NCBI GenBank assembly: GCA_023512105.1
Contig: JAIMAE010000016.1
Coordinates: forward strand, 1 to 34,828
Origin: Bacillota bacterium
GTDB taxonomy: Bacteria; Bacillota; Sulfobacillia; Sulfobacillales; Sulfobacillaceae
Direction: 5' to 3'
DNA length: 34,828 nucleotides
Notes under the pieces: model-generated
Told to the model about the DNA's origin: nothing
Seen by the model: only the letters and a program-made list of their open reading frames with translations
Database searches by the model: none
Made by a program: the position numbers and the translations under genes
Shown here: positions 15,861-24,772 of the stretch, in pieces
Layout: every line of letters begins with the position of its first letter
Position numbering within the stretch: position 1 is the stretch's first letter

Positions 15861-17066
15861 ATGTTGACGGTAGAAGAGGCCCAATCCCTGGTTCTGCAGC
15901 GCGTGCCCCGGATGCCCGCGGAGTCCGTTCCGTTGTTGGAAGGGCACGGCCGGGTGCTAGCCGAGCCGGTGGTGGCCGACGCCGACATCCCGCCTTTTGA
16001 CAACACCTCGATGGACGGCTACGCCGTGGTCGCGGCGGACACCGTCACGACTCCGGTGGACCTTGAAGTGGTGGGCGTGGTGCCGGCCGGGCGGGTGGCC
16101 GAATTTACGGTCGGCCGCGGGCAGGCAGCAAAGATCATGACCGGAGCTCCCATGCCGCCGGGCGCCGACGCGGTGGTGCAGGTAGAATGGACCGAGCCCC
16201 TTGAGCAGGGCAGGCGCGTGCGCATCCAACGGGGGGTGGTACCGGGGCAAAACGTCCGCCCTCGCGGAGAGGACATGCGCCGAGGAGAGGTCGTATTACA
16301 ACCTGGAGAGCGCCTCACCCCTGCCGCCATCGGGATGCTGGCCACCTTGGGGAAAGCCTCCGTAGCGGTGTATCGACGGCCTCGGGTCGCCATCATCGCT
16401 ACCGGAGATGAACTGTTGGACCTTTCCGAACCCCTGCGCCCCGGGGCCATCCGCAATTCCAACAGCTACGCCTTGGCCGCGGCGGTGTCCTCCCAAGGAG
16501 GGATCCCCTGGGTCCTGCCGCCTGCCCGGGACGAACTCGCCTCCATTGAGGCGGTGTTGCAAGAGGCCATCGCAGGTGCCGACGTCATCGTCTCCTCCGG
16601 TGGGGTTTCGGTAGGCGATTTTGACCTCGTCAAAACCGCCTTGGAACGCCACGGCTCCCTGCAATTTTGGCAGGTGCGGATGAAGCCGGGCAAGCCGGTG
16701 GTCTTCGGCGAGCTCACCGGCCGTCCCTTCTTAGGCCTGCCCGGAAATCCAGTGTCGGCCTTGGTCACCTTTGAGCTGTTTGTGCGCCCGCTGCTGCGCG
16801 AGATGCAAGGCGACCGTCACTGGCAGCGCCCCATCTTGCCCCTGCCGCTGGGGGCGGCCTTTACAGAGGTGTCTGACCGGCGCCACTATGTCCGAGTCCG
16901 CCTCGCCCCCAATTCCGAGGGCCAATTGGCCGCCTGGCCCAATCCTGACCAGGGGTCCAACATTCAAACCTCTTGGCACGGCGCCGGCGGGCTGATGATC
17001 GTCCCGGAAGAGGCCGGACCCTTCCCCGCCGGCTCCATCTTGCCGGTGATGCTTTTGGACAGCTGA
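15861..17066 (+). CDS. moeA: Molybdopterin molybdenumtransferase MoeA
   Basis: Inserts molybdate into adenylylated molybdopterin to finish the molybdenum cofactor. Domain order is the usual one: MoeA N-terminal region with PPFDNTSMDGYAV (about residues 47-59), the MPPGADAVVQVE segment, the central MoCF-binding domain with IIATGDELLD, SNSYAL, and SSGGVSVGDFD, then KPVVFG, LGLPGNPVSALVTFELFV and a beta-barrel C-terminus. The length (401) is typical. The gene could supply the cofactor for the molybdenum hydroxylase at 2412-4709. It ends two bases before the stop of the convergently oriented transporter gene, with no room for a terminator between them. Confidence 0.95.
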   Translation: MLTVEEAQSLVLQRVPRMPAESVPLLEGHGRVLAEPVVADADIPPFDNTSMDGYAVVAADTVTTPVDLEVVGVVPAGRVAEFTVGRGQAAKIMTGAPMPPGADAVVQVEWTEPLEQGRRVRIQRGVVPGQNVRPRGEDMRRGEVVLQPGERLTPAAIGMLATLGKASVAVYRRPRVAIIATGDELLDLSEPLRPGAIRNSNSYALAAAVSSQGGIPWVLPPARDELASIEAVLQEAIAGADVIVSSGGVSVGDFDLVKTALERHGSLQFWQVRMKPGKPVVFGELTGRPFLGLPGNPVSALVTFELFVRPLLREMQGDRHWQRPILPLPLGAAFTEVSDRRHYVRVRLAPNSEGQLAAWPNPDQGSNIQTSWHGAGGLMIVPEEAGPFPAGSILPVMLLDS

Positions 17067-17068
17067 CC

Positions 17069-18286
17069 CTATTCGAAGCGCAGGGCGTCGATCGGCTTGA
17101 GCAAGGCAGCCTTGCGAGCCGGGTAGACGCCGAACACCACCCCTACCAGCAGCGCGAAGATCAACGCCACGCCCACCGAGGGCCACGAGACCGGAGCGGG
17201 GGTATGCATCAGCCGTCCGGCCAATCCCGAGCCCAAGATGCCCACCAAAGCTCCGAGCACCCCGCCCAACGCGCTTACGGTCACCGCCTCGACCACAAAC
17301 TGGGTCAAGATGACGCCCCGGGTGGCTCCCACCGCCTTGCGAATCCCGATCTCCCGAGTTCGCTCGGTCACCGAGACCAACATGATGTTCATGATCCCAA
17401 TGCCGCCCACCAAAAGGGAGATGGCGGCAACTCCGGTCAAGAGGGTGGTCAAGGTGGCGGAGACCTGGTTCAGCGATTGCAAGAGCGTGGCCTGGTTAAA
17501 GATTTGGAAGTCGTTGGCCTGGCTCGGCGCCAGGTGGTGGGCGGCCCGCAAGGTGGCGGTGATTTCTGCCTGAGCCAGGTTCATCTCCTCCGGCGATCCG
17601 GCGGAAGCCAAAATCTGGTTGACGAAGGGCACCGAGTCGAGGTCGTTCTCCATGGTGGTGATGGGGATGATGATTCGGTCGTCTTGGTTGGCAAAGCCGG
17701 CGGTGCCTTGGGTCTGCAGCACCCCGATCACCGTGAAGGGGACCCCTTTGATGTCGATGGTCTGGCCGATTGGGTTGGCGCCGTTGGGAAAGAGCGCCTG
17801 TTGGACGGTAGTCCCCAACACGGCCACGGTGGCACTGCGAGCCTGTTCCTGGGGGGTGAAGGAACGCCCGAGGCTAACCGGAGTCGGCCTCACCTGGCTG
17901 TAGTTCCAGGACGTCCCCTGAATAGAGGTCTGGTAGTTGTTGGGGCCCGCCACCACCTGGGCGGAAATGGAGAGCACCGGAACCACCGCGGCCACCGCAG
18001 GGTCCTGGGTGGCGATGGCGTTCACGTCGGCCAGCGTCAGCGAGGGACGCGAGCCGGCCCCCAGACTGACCCCGCCCTCTCGGGCCGCGGCCGGCGAGAT
18101 CTGCAACAGGTTAGACCCCAGCGACTCGATGTTGCTGCGAATCTGCAGCGACGACCCGTTTCCAATCGCCGCCAGAAGAATCACCGCGGCCACCCCGATG
18201 ATGATCCCCAGCATGGTCAGCGCTGAGCGCAATTTGTTGGTCAAAATCGCCCGCAGGGCCACCCGAATGGTCTCAGTCAAGGGCAT
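17069..18286 (-). CDS. MacB-like ABC transporter permease (FtsX family)
   Basis: This is a 405-residue membrane protein with one N-terminal helix (ALTMLGIIIGVAAVILLAAIG), a large extracytoplasmic MacB_PCD domain (about 45-275), and three C-terminal helices of the FtsX domain. The loop with EIGIRKAVGATRGVIL is the family coupling signature. Together with the upstream ATPase and adaptor it forms a MacAB-type mechanotransmission exporter for peptides, lipoproteins or drugs; the substrate is unknown. The ATG at 18286 follows GGGAGG with eight bases spacing and overlaps the ATPase end by 14 bases. Confidence 0.92.
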   Translation of the reverse strand: MPLTETIRVALRAILTNKLRSALTMLGIIIGVAAVILLAAIGNGSSLQIRSNIESLGSNLLQISPAAAREGGVSLGAGSRPSLTLADVNAIATQDPAVAAVVPVLSISAQVVAGPNNYQTSIQGTSWNYSQVRPTPVSLGRSFTPQEQARSATVAVLGTTVQQALFPNGANPIGQTIDIKGVPFTVIGVLQTQGTAGFANQDDRIIIPITTMENDLDSVPFVNQILASAGSPEEMNLAQAEITATLRAAHHLAPSQANDFQIFNQATLLQSLNQVSATLTTLLTGVAAISLLVGGIGIMNIMLVSVTERTREIGIRKAVGATRGVILTQFVVEAVTVSALGGVLGALVGILGSGLAGRLMHTPAPVSWPSVGVALIFALLVGVVFGVYPARKAALLKPIDALRFE

Positions 18287-19013
18287 GGCGGGCACCTCCC
18301 AGGGCGGCGGCGGGCGCCGCGCGCCGCTGTTCGTTCAAATGATCTTGGACGATATGGCCGTCTTGAAAACGAATGATGCGCTTTGCGTGCTGGGCCACGT
18401 CGGGCTCATGGGTGACCATCACCACGGTGTGACCGGCATCGTTCATGGTTTGAAACAACGCCAGGATCTCCTCGCTGGATTGGCTGTCGAGCGCTCCGGT
18501 CGGCTCGTCGGCCAGGACCAGGCGGGGATGGTTGACCAGGGCGCGGGCGATGGCCACCCGCTGTTGCTGCCCCCCAGAGAGCTCGTTGGGGCGATGCTGC
18601 AGCCGGTCCCCCAACCCCACTTGTTCCAACGCCTCAATCGCCCGCCGACGACGTTCCTGCTGGCGCACCCCGGCGTACAGGAGGGCCAACTCCACGTTTT
18701 CCAAGGCGCTGGTGCGCGGCAGCAGGTTGAAGCTTTGAAACACAAAGCCGATTTTCTGATTGCGCAGCACCGCCAGTTGGTCGTCGTCCAGGGTCGACAC
18801 CTCCACCCCGTCCAGCCAATACCGCCCCGACGTGGGCTTGTCGAGACATCCCAGGATGTTCATCATGGTCGACTTCCCCGAGCCGGAAGGGCCCATGATG
18901 GCCACGTACTCCCCCGGCTCGACCGTGAGGGACACGCCGCGCAGCGCTTGAAATTCTTGCCCCCCGATGAAGTAGACCTTGACCACCGATTCCATGCGGA
19001 TCAGGGCCTCCAT
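18273..19013 (-). CDS. MacB/LolD-like ABC transporter ATPase
   Basis: The protein has 246 residues. The Walker A motif is GPSGSGKST, the Q-loop lies in [18 protein letters not shown], the ABC signature is LSGGQQQR, the Walker B is [13 protein letters not shown], and the switch histidine is in [10 protein letters not shown]. These and the early [17 protein letters not shown] pattern fit the LolD/MacB branch that powers FtsX-type permeases. It lies between the adaptor gene (25 bases upstream) and the permease gene (overlapping), so the three form one operon. Confidence 0.95.
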   Translation of the reverse strand: MEALIRMESVVKVYFIGGQEFQALRGVSLTVEPGEYVAIMGPSGSGKSTMMNILGCLDKPTSGRYWLDGVEVSTLDDDQLAVLRNQKIGFVFQSFNLLPRTSALENVELALLYAGVRQQERRRRAIEALEQVGLGDRLQHRPNELSGGQQQRVAIARALVNHPRLVLADEPTGALDSQSSEEILALFQTMNDAGHTVVMVTHEPDVAQHAKRIIRFQDGHIVQDHLNEQRRAAPAAALGGARHALD

Positions 19014-19037
19014 GGCGCTCCCCCCTCGTCCTCTAAG

Positions 19038-21296
19038 TTACAGGATGCCGCCGCGGAATCGACCCGGCCCGCCAGCCCCGCCGGCGTTGCTCAGCTGTGA
19101 GGGAGGCACCAACAAAATGGTCTGACCCGCCTGAAGCCCAGAGGTGATTTGCACCGTCGAGCTGCCGAACAGCCCGGTCGTCACCGGCTGGAAATAGACC
19201 CCAGCGGGCAATCCCCGCGCAAAGCCGCCTCCCTGAGAGGACGCCGGCGCACCTGAGCCGGAACTGCTGCCTCCCCCGGTCTGTCCGCCAGCCCCTGGGG
19301 CGCCGCCCGCTCCCGGAAATCCGCCGCGCGGCCCTCCCGAGAACGGAGCCCCCGACCCTGTGCGGCGTCCGAAAGCCCGACCCGTCCGAGATCCTGAGGC
19401 GCTCTGGGGGGGCGTGCCCTTGACGTAGACGCCGGTGACGTTGCCGAAGGTCTGCAGCGCCACCGCCGGAACGGCCAGGACGTGCTTGGCCGTACCGGTG
19501 ACGATGGTCACGTTGGCCGTCATCCCCGGCAACACCTTGCCGCTGGAGTTGTCGATGGAGGTGAGCACGGTGTACTCGGTGACGTTGTTGATCACCTGCG
19601 GCTGCGGTTCCACCTCCAGCACCTGCCCGGTAAAGGTGGTGTCGGGGTAGGCCGAGATGGTGAGTTGCACGGCCTCGCCGGCGTGGACTTGACCGATGTC
19701 GGCCTCGGGCACGTTGACGTTGACCTGCAGCCCGTTTTGCACCGTGCTGTCGAGCACGAAGGCGGGCGTGCTCGAGGAGATGGTGTCGCCCGGTTGATAG
19801 TTGGACTGCACGATCACCCCGTCGATTGGGGCCCGCAGCACCGTTTCGTCCTCAAGGGCCTGAGCCGAGGCCAACTGAGCCTGGGCCGACTTGACGGCCG
19901 CCTGGGCGGCGGCGATGTCCGCGGCGGTAGGAGGTGCCTCGGTCTGGGCCAAGCTGGCCTCGGCCTGAGCCAACGCGCTCTGGTCCTGGGCCACCGTGTT
20001 CTCAGCCTGGTGGAGGGCCTGGAGTTGGCTGGTCTTGTCGGCGGCCACCGCTTGCGCCAACTTCAGACTTTCCAAGGCGCCCTGGTAGGCCGCCTCGGCC
20101 TGTTGTTCGGCCGCTTGAGCCTGTTGCACCGCCACCTGGGCCGCCTGCACGGTCAGGGGGTTGGTCTCCTGCAGGTTTTGCAATTGGGTCTGGGCCGCCG
20201 TCAAGTTGGCCTGGTCGTTTTGGATCGTGGCCTGGTCTTGCTGGACCGCCTTCTCGGCCGCCAACACATTGGTCTGGTCGGTCTGCACTTGGTTTTGCGC
20301 CGCCTGCAACGTGTTGTACGCCGTCTGAGCCTGCTGGGCGACCGTCTGGGTCTCGCTCAAGACGGTGCTGTAGGGATTGGTACCGTAAGAATGCCAAGAG
20401 TTATAGTTGTCCAGCGCCTGTTGGTACGCCTGTTCGGCCTGGGGATACTGCGCCGCCAGGTCGGAGTAGAGCGACTGGTCGGTGGCCAGTTGCTGTTGGT
20501 CGTTCTTCAGATTGGCCTGGGCGTTGGCCAACGTCTGCTGGTCCACTTGCAACTGGGCTTGGGCCGCCTGCAAGGCCTGTTGGTCGGCCTGAATGGTTTG
20601 GGGCAGACTTTCGGCCGCTGAAGTCTGCGCCCCGGCCTGGGCTTGGGCCAACTTGTTTTGAGCCGCCGCCACATTGGCTTGGGCGGCCGCCAACGCCGCC
20701 TGGTCTTGGTTCACCGCGTTCTGCGCCTGCTCCACCGTCTGTTCGTTGGGCAAGGGGTCGTTATAAATCTTGAGCTGGTCTTGATAGGCTTGCTCGGCCC
20801 CCTGCAGCACCACCTGGGCATGTTGAACGGCCGCCTGGGCCACCGCAATCGCCTGAGGCGTGGCCGGATTTTCTACCTTTTGCAGATTGGCCTCCGCCGA
20901 CTGTAGATTGGCCTCCGCCGATTGCACCTGCGGCTGGATGGAGGCGTCGGAAATGCGAGCGAGAATCTGACCCGCCTTGACGTGTTGGTTGACCTTGGCG
21001 TACACGGCGGTGACGATCTCGTTGGCTTGCGAAAGGCCGCCCCCCTGGGAGAAACTCAGGTTGATCTGCTGGGGCGCCTGCACCGTGCCAGAGGCCGTGA
21101 TGGTCTGGGTCACGTCCTGATAGCTGACGGTATACAGGTCCCCGGGAGGGATGGTCACCGCCGGGGCCCGCGTCTTGACGTAGATCAAGCCGGCTCCCCC
21201 GAGCACCACCACCGCCCCGGCTCCCAAAATCCACCGGTTCCACTTGCGGGGGCGCAGAACCAATAGTTTTGGACTAATTGTGGATTTGATGGCCAT
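19038..21296 (-). CDS. MacA/HlyD-like periplasmic adaptor with an extended Gln/Ala-rich hairpin
   Basis: A 752-residue membrane-fusion protein. There is one N-terminal membrane helix (about residues 20-40, WILGAGAVVVLGGAGLIY), a barrel/lipoyl half-motif (QTITASGTVQAPQQI, GQILARISD), then a stretch of roughly 350-400 residues made of repeated AQ, AQA and QQA helices. The second lipoyl half (DETVLRAPIDGVIVQSNYQPGDTIS) follows, then a beta-barrel and a C-terminal tail with a Gly/Ser-rich segment before the last domain. Typical MacA is about 370-400 residues, so the hairpin is several times longer. The ATG at 21296 follows AAGGGGAT. It is the first gene of the export operon. Confidence 0.9.
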   Translation of the reverse strand: MAIKSTISPKLLVLRPRKWNRWILGAGAVVVLGGAGLIYVKTRAPAVTIPPGDLYTVSYQDVTQTITASGTVQAPQQINLSFSQGGGLSQANEIVTAVYAKVNQHVKAGQILARISDASIQPQVQSAEANLQSAEANLQKVENPATPQAIAVAQAAVQHAQVVLQGAEQAYQDQLKIYNDPLPNEQTVEQAQNAVNQDQAALAAAQANVAAAQNKLAQAQAGAQTSAAESLPQTIQADQQALQAAQAQLQVDQQTLANAQANLKNDQQQLATDQSLYSDLAAQYPQAEQAYQQALDNYNSWHSYGTNPYSTVLSETQTVAQQAQTAYNTLQAAQNQVQTDQTNVLAAEKAVQQDQATIQNDQANLTAAQTQLQNLQETNPLTVQAAQVAVQQAQAAEQQAEAAYQGALESLKLAQAVAADKTSQLQALHQAENTVAQDQSALAQAEASLAQTEAPPTAADIAAAQAAVKSAQAQLASAQALEDETVLRAPIDGVIVQSNYQPGDTISSSTPAFVLDSTVQNGLQVNVNVPEADIGQVHAGEAVQLTISAYPDTTFTGQVLEVEPQPQVINNVTEYTVLTSIDNSSGKVLPGMTANVTIVTGTAKHVLAVPAVALQTFGNVTGVYVKGTPPQSASGSRTGRAFGRRTGSGAPFSGGPRGGFPGAGGAPGAGGQTGGGSSSGSGAPASSQGGGFARGLPAGVYFQPVTTGLFGSSTVQITSGLQAGQTILLVPPSQLSNAGGAGGPGRFRGGIL

Positions 21297-21398
21297 AACC
21301 CTATCCCCTTTTCCTCCGCGGCGTCTGCCCCTCCACTTCGCTAGCTGCATGGTCGGAGCGTTCCCCGAGCTCCTGTCACTTTACGGTTTAAACTGTTC

Positions 21399-21428
21399 AT
21401 GTTAAGAAATTGTTTCTTCTGTGGCCAA
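21399..21428 (-). promoter_or_regulatory. Promoter with embedded palindrome for the export operon
   Basis: On the - strand TTGGCC (21423-21428) and TAACAT (21399-21404) are separated by 18 bases. The spacer is largely filled by a 15-base palindrome, AAGAAATTGTTTCTT (21404-21418). An inverted repeat between the -35 and -10 is the usual site of a repressor such as TetR or MarR. No regulator gene lies in the neighbourhood. Confidence 0.55.
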
Positions 21429-21434
21429 AGATAG

Positions 21435-21456
21435 CTCATTTTGGGGCTAAAATGAG
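21435..21456. promoter_or_regulatory. 8-6-8 inverted repeat in the divergent region
   Basis: CTCATTTT and AAAATGAG flank GGGGCT, a perfect inverted repeat just upstream of the -35 of the export-operon promoter. It could be an operator; a hairpin is also possible. It is about 45 bases upstream of the ribD -35 element. Confidence 0.45.
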
Positions 21457-21501
21457 GGGTTAAGGGAAACTTTAGGGGCAAGCGGAGCGGCAGTTCTGGG
21501 T

Positions 21502-21530
21502 TTGATCGAGGCTCAGAAAATGGTTACACT
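21502..21530 (+). promoter_or_regulatory. Housekeeping-type promoter of the riboflavin operon
   Basis: TTGATC (21502-21507), a 17-base spacer and TACACT (21525-21530) match the sigma-A type consensus well. Transcription would begin near 21537, leaving a leader of about 120 bases before ribD. Confidence 0.65.
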
Positions 21531-21555
21531 GGGGTAAAAAGTCCTCGCCAAGCTC

Positions 21556-21606
21556 GGTTGAGGGCGCAACCTCCTGGAGCGCGGGAGCGGGCGGGAGGTA
21601 TTTTTT
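21556..21606 (+). promoter_or_regulatory. Leader hairpins with a terminator-like T run upstream of ribD
   Basis: GGTTG (21556-21560) pairs with CAACC (21567-21571). ACCTCC (21569-21574) pairs with GGAGGT (21594-21599), followed by A and six T's (21601-21606). The two stems share 21569-21571 and are mutually exclusive, as in an attenuator. The hallmark conserved sequences of the FMN riboswitch are not visible. Confidence 0.45.
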
Positions 21607-21657
21607 GTTGGTCTGCTTGCGGCGCCCAGAGACTTTTGCGAAGAAAAGGAACACGCG

Positions 21658-22818
21658 ATGGCCAGTCCGATGCAGCGCGCCTTGCAGTTGGCCCGCCGGG
21701 GAGAGGGATGGACCCGGCCCAACCCGATGGTGGGCGCGGTGGTGGTGAAAGATGGGAAGGTGGTAGGAGAAGGGTACCACCGCCGAGTCGGTGCGGCCCA
21801 CGCCGAAGTAGAGGCCCTCCGCCAGGCCGGGGAGGCGGCCCGCGGCGCCACCCTCTACGTCACCCTGGAACCGTGCAACCACTATGGGCGCACGCCTCCC
21901 TGTACCAAGGCGATTGTCGAGGCCGGAATCGCCGCCGTGCACATCGCCACCCCCGATCCCAACCCCGAAGTGGCCGGCGGCGGCGCCCGCTACCTTCAAG
22001 AACACGGAATCGCGGTGGTGTGGGGCGAAGAACGCCAGGCCGCCATCGCCTTAAACCGGCCCTTTTTCTGCTGGGCCGAATTGGGCCGCCCCTACGTCCT
22101 GCTTAAGGCGGCCACCAGCCTCGACGGCAAGGTGGCCACCGCCGGAGGACAATCCAAATACCTGACCCAGGCGCGGGCGCTGGCCTACGCCCATCGTCTG
22201 CGCCGCTGGGCGGACGCAATTTTGGTCGGGTCGGGAACCGTATTGAGCGATGACCCGGCCCTGACCTACCGAGGGCGTCGGCCAGGGCGAGACCCGGTGC
22301 GGGTGATCCTGGACGGACGGGGTCGGACGCCTCCCGAGGCACGCCTGTTCCACACCGGCTCGGAGGCCCCCACCGTGGTCTACACCACCGAGGCGGCCTC
22401 TCCAGCCTGGGAGCGAGCCATTTTCGCCGCCGGCGGGGAGGTGGTGCGGGTCGGCACCGACCGCGAAGGGCATCCCGCCTTGAAGGAGGTCATCGCCGAC
22501 CTCTTTCATCGCCACATCCAAGCCCTCCTGGTCGAAGGCGGACCGACGATCCACGCCGCCTTCCTGCGCGAGGGGATTGCCGACCGTTGGGTCTCGGTCT
22601 TCGCCCCCCTCCTGCTGGGGGACCCCGCTCCCGGAGCGGTGGCTTCCCCCGGGTGGGCCAGCTTGGCCGAGGCGCCCCGGATCCTGATCGACCGGGTTCG
22701 CCGCCTGGGCCCCGACCTGGTGGTGGAAGGGGACTTGGCCACCTCGCCGGTCGTCCGCCTGGGTGGGCAGACCGCCGCAGTTGGCGGGGAGAGTACGCCA
22801 GCCGAGATAGGAGGATAA
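21658..22818 (+). CDS. ribD: Bifunctional riboflavin biosynthesis deaminase/reductase RibD
   Basis: Performs the second and third steps of riboflavin synthesis. The N-terminal deaminase (about residues 1-145) has the zinc site HAEVEAL and LEPCNHYGRTPPCT. The C-terminal reductase (about 150-360) has KAATSLDGKVAT, a DAILVGSGTVLSDDPALTYR loop, and VEGGPTIHAAFL that binds NADPH. At 386 residues it is of normal size. It follows a clear promoter, begins the ribD-ribE-ribBA-ribH operon, and its stop is one base from the ribE start. Confidence 0.96.
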   Translation: MASPMQRALQLARRGEGWTRPNPMVGAVVVKDGKVVGEGYHRRVGAAHAEVEALRQAGEAARGATLYVTLEPCNHYGRTPPCTKAIVEAGIAAVHIATPDPNPEVAGGGARYLQEHGIAVVWGEERQAAIALNRPFFCWAELGRPYVLLKAATSLDGKVATAGGQSKYLTQARALAYAHRLRRWADAILVGSGTVLSDDPALTYRGRRPGRDPVRVILDGRGRTPPEARLFHTGSEAPTVVYTTEAASPAWERAIFAAGGEVVRVGTDREGHPALKEVIADLFHRHIQALLVEGGPTIHAAFLREGIADRWVSVFAPLLLGDPAPGAVASPGWASLAEAPRILIDRVRRLGPDLVVEGDLATSPVVRLGGQTAAVGGESTPAEIGG

Positions 22819-22819
22819 G

Positions 22820-23443
22820 ATGTTCACCGGACTGGTCGAAGCCGTAGGGACGATTGAATCCACGGGATGGGAAGCCGATGGGAGCACGCTGAGGCTGTGG
22901 ATTGCCGCCTCCCCGCCATTGGAGCTCAAACTGGGCGACTCGATTGCCGTCGACGGAGTCTGCCTGACCGCGGTAGAGGTCGAGTCGGAGCGATTTGCCG
23001 TGCAGTGCTCTCCCACCACCCTGGCTCTTACCACCCTCGGGCAGATGGCGGTGGGAACACCGGTCAACCTGGAGCGCTCGGTCACCCCTTCCACCCGCCT
23101 GGGCGGTCACATCGTGCTCGGCCACGTCGATGCGGTCGGGACGGTGGAAGCGCTCAAGGCGACGGGACTGGCGACGGAACTTTACCTCGCCCATCCCCCC
23201 GAGTTCAGTCGCTGGGTGGTCGACAAGGGCTCGGTGGCCGTGAACGGGGTCAGCCTGACCGTGGTGGACAAGCAGCCAGGACGCCTTCACATCACCGTGA
23301 TCCCGCATACCGCGCAGGCCACCAACCTGGGCCGCCTCAGGGCGGGCAGCCGGGTCAACCTGGAGTTTGACGTCCTGGCCAAATACGTGGCGGAACTTCT
23401 GGCCCCTTACCTTCCCCAAGCCCCCGCCAGCTCAGAAACCTAG
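22820..23443 (+). CDS. ribE: Riboflavin synthase alpha chain
   Basis: Dismutates two 6,7-dimethyl-8-ribityllumazine molecules into riboflavin and a pyrimidine. The protein begins with the invariant MFTGLVEAVG and contains two lumazine-binding repeats, one with GDSIAVDGVCLTAVEV and one with KGSVAVNGVSLTVVDK, giving the expected internal duplication. At 207 residues the length is standard. It begins one base after ribD ends, and ribBA follows with an 80-base gap. Confidence 0.96.
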   Translation: MFTGLVEAVGTIESTGWEADGSTLRLWIAASPPLELKLGDSIAVDGVCLTAVEVESERFAVQCSPTTLALTTLGQMAVGTPVNLERSVTPSTRLGGHIVLGHVDAVGTVEALKATGLATELYLAHPPEFSRWVVDKGSVAVNGVSLTVVDKQPGRLHITVIPHTAQATNLGRLRAGSRVNLEFDVLAKYVAELLAPYLPQAPASSET

Positions 23444-23523
23444 GAGTACAATGGAAGTAGGAAACCGGCAATCCGACCAAGGCCCATCCGGCCGTGGACG
23501 CTACTTGCAAAGAAGGGTCGAAG

Positions 23524-24732
23524 ATGTCTCACACTGCTCCGTTTAGCACCATACCCGAGGCCATCGAAGAGATTCGCCAGGGCCGCATGGTGGTCGTCGT
23601 CGACGACGCCGACCGCGAGAACGAGGGAGACTTGGTGATGGCCGCATCTTGCGCCACCCCTGACGCGATCAACTTCATGGCCCAACACGGCCGAGGTCTC
23701 ATCTGCGTGCCGATGACCGGTGAACGCCTGGACGCCCTGAATCTGCCGCAAATGGTCGAGGTTTCGCAGGACTCCATGCGCACCGCCTTCACGGTTTCGG
23801 TCGATGCCCGCCACGGCATCACCACCGGCATCTCCGCCCGCGACCGCGCCCGCACGATTCAGGTGTTAATCGACCCCAAGAGTCGGCCGGACGACTTGGT
23901 GCGCCCCGGGCACATCTTCCCCCTCCGGGCTAAGGAAGGCGGCGTGCTGCGGCGGCCGGGACACACCGAGGCGGGAGTCGACTTGGCGCGGCTGGCAGGT
24001 CTCGAGCCAGCCGCGGTCATCTGCGAAATCATGAAGCCGGACGGAACGATGGCCCGCCTGCCCGACCTGATCGAATTCGCCCAGCGCTTTGGACTTAAAA
24101 TCATCACCATCGCCGACCTGATCAAATACCGGCTGAACACCGAGACGCTGTTTACCCGCGAAGGCTCGGCCATCCTCCCCACCCGGTACGGGACCTTTCA
24201 CGCCATCGCCTTCACGGAAAAGTTGACCAACGTCACCCATTTGGCCTTGGTGATGGGAGACGTCGACGACGGTCGGCCGGTCTTGGTCCGGGTCCATTCC
24301 GAGTGCCTGACCGGTGACGTCTTCGGGTCTTACCGGTGCGACTGCGGCGACCAGCTGGACATGGCCTTACGGCGGATCGCGGAAGAGGGACGGGGCGTGC
24401 TCCTGTACATGCGTCAAGAGGGGCGCGGGATCGGGCTGGCCAACAAGATCAAGGCCTACGCGCTCCAGGAAGCCGGCTACGACACGGTCACCGCCAACTT
24501 GGCCCTGGGGTTTCCCCCAGATATGCGGGATTACGGCGTGGGCGCGCAGATTCTGGCCAATCTCGGAGTCAAGCAGATCCGGCTCTTGACCAACAACCCG
24601 AAGAAGTACCATGCTTTAGAGGGCTACGGCCTCGCCATCGTCGAGCGCGTGCCGATCCGAGCCGAGGCCAAGCCAGAAAACGCGCTCTACCTGGAGACGA
24701 AAAAGACCAAGTTGGGCCATTGGTTCGACTGA
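23524..24732 (+). CDS. ribBA: Fused DHBP synthase / GTP cyclohydrolase II
   Basis: The N-terminal domain (about residues 1-200) makes the four-carbon precursor 3,4-dihydroxy-2-butanone 4-phosphate from ribulose 5-phosphate; [11 protein letters not shown] and [17 protein letters not shown] carry its active-site acids and histidine. The C-terminal domain (about 205-402) opens the GTP ring; the zinc cysteines lie in [21 protein letters not shown], followed by [19 protein letters not shown] and TNNPKK. ATG at 23524 follows GAAGGG; an upstream in-frame start at 23494 has no ribosome site and adds unconserved residues. It lies between ribE and ribH. Confidence 0.96.
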   Translation: MSHTAPFSTIPEAIEEIRQGRMVVVVDDADRENEGDLVMAASCATPDAINFMAQHGRGLICVPMTGERLDALNLPQMVEVSQDSMRTAFTVSVDARHGITTGISARDRARTIQVLIDPKSRPDDLVRPGHIFPLRAKEGGVLRRPGHTEAGVDLARLAGLEPAAVICEIMKPDGTMARLPDLIEFAQRFGLKIITIADLIKYRLNTETLFTREGSAILPTRYGTFHAIAFTEKLTNVTHLALVMGDVDDGRPVLVRVHSECLTGDVFGSYRCDCGDQLDMALRRIAEEGRGVLLYMRQEGRGIGLANKIKAYALQEAGYDTVTANLALGFPPDMRDYGVGAQILANLGVKQIRLLTNNPKKYHALEGYGLAIVERVPIRAEAKPENALYLETKKTKLGHWFD

Positions 24733-24772
24733 ACCCGCCCAGAGGTAAGACACCATAAAGTAGGAGCTGTGC

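Noticed and set aside
19482-20773. Long + strand frames opposite the adaptor gene
   Set aside because: Repetitive Gly/Leu/Arg or Pro/Gly/Arg composition arises from the antisense of the Gln/Ala-rich repeat.
19800-20950. DNA-level tandem repeat in the adaptor gene
   Set aside because: The repetition is at the protein level (AQ-rich helices) with varied codons and no fixed unit length, so it is not a DNA repeat array or CRISPR.
21531-21657. FMN riboswitch upstream of ribD
   Set aside because: The conserved RFN blocks are not visible and the leader is too short for a full aptamer, although hairpins are present.
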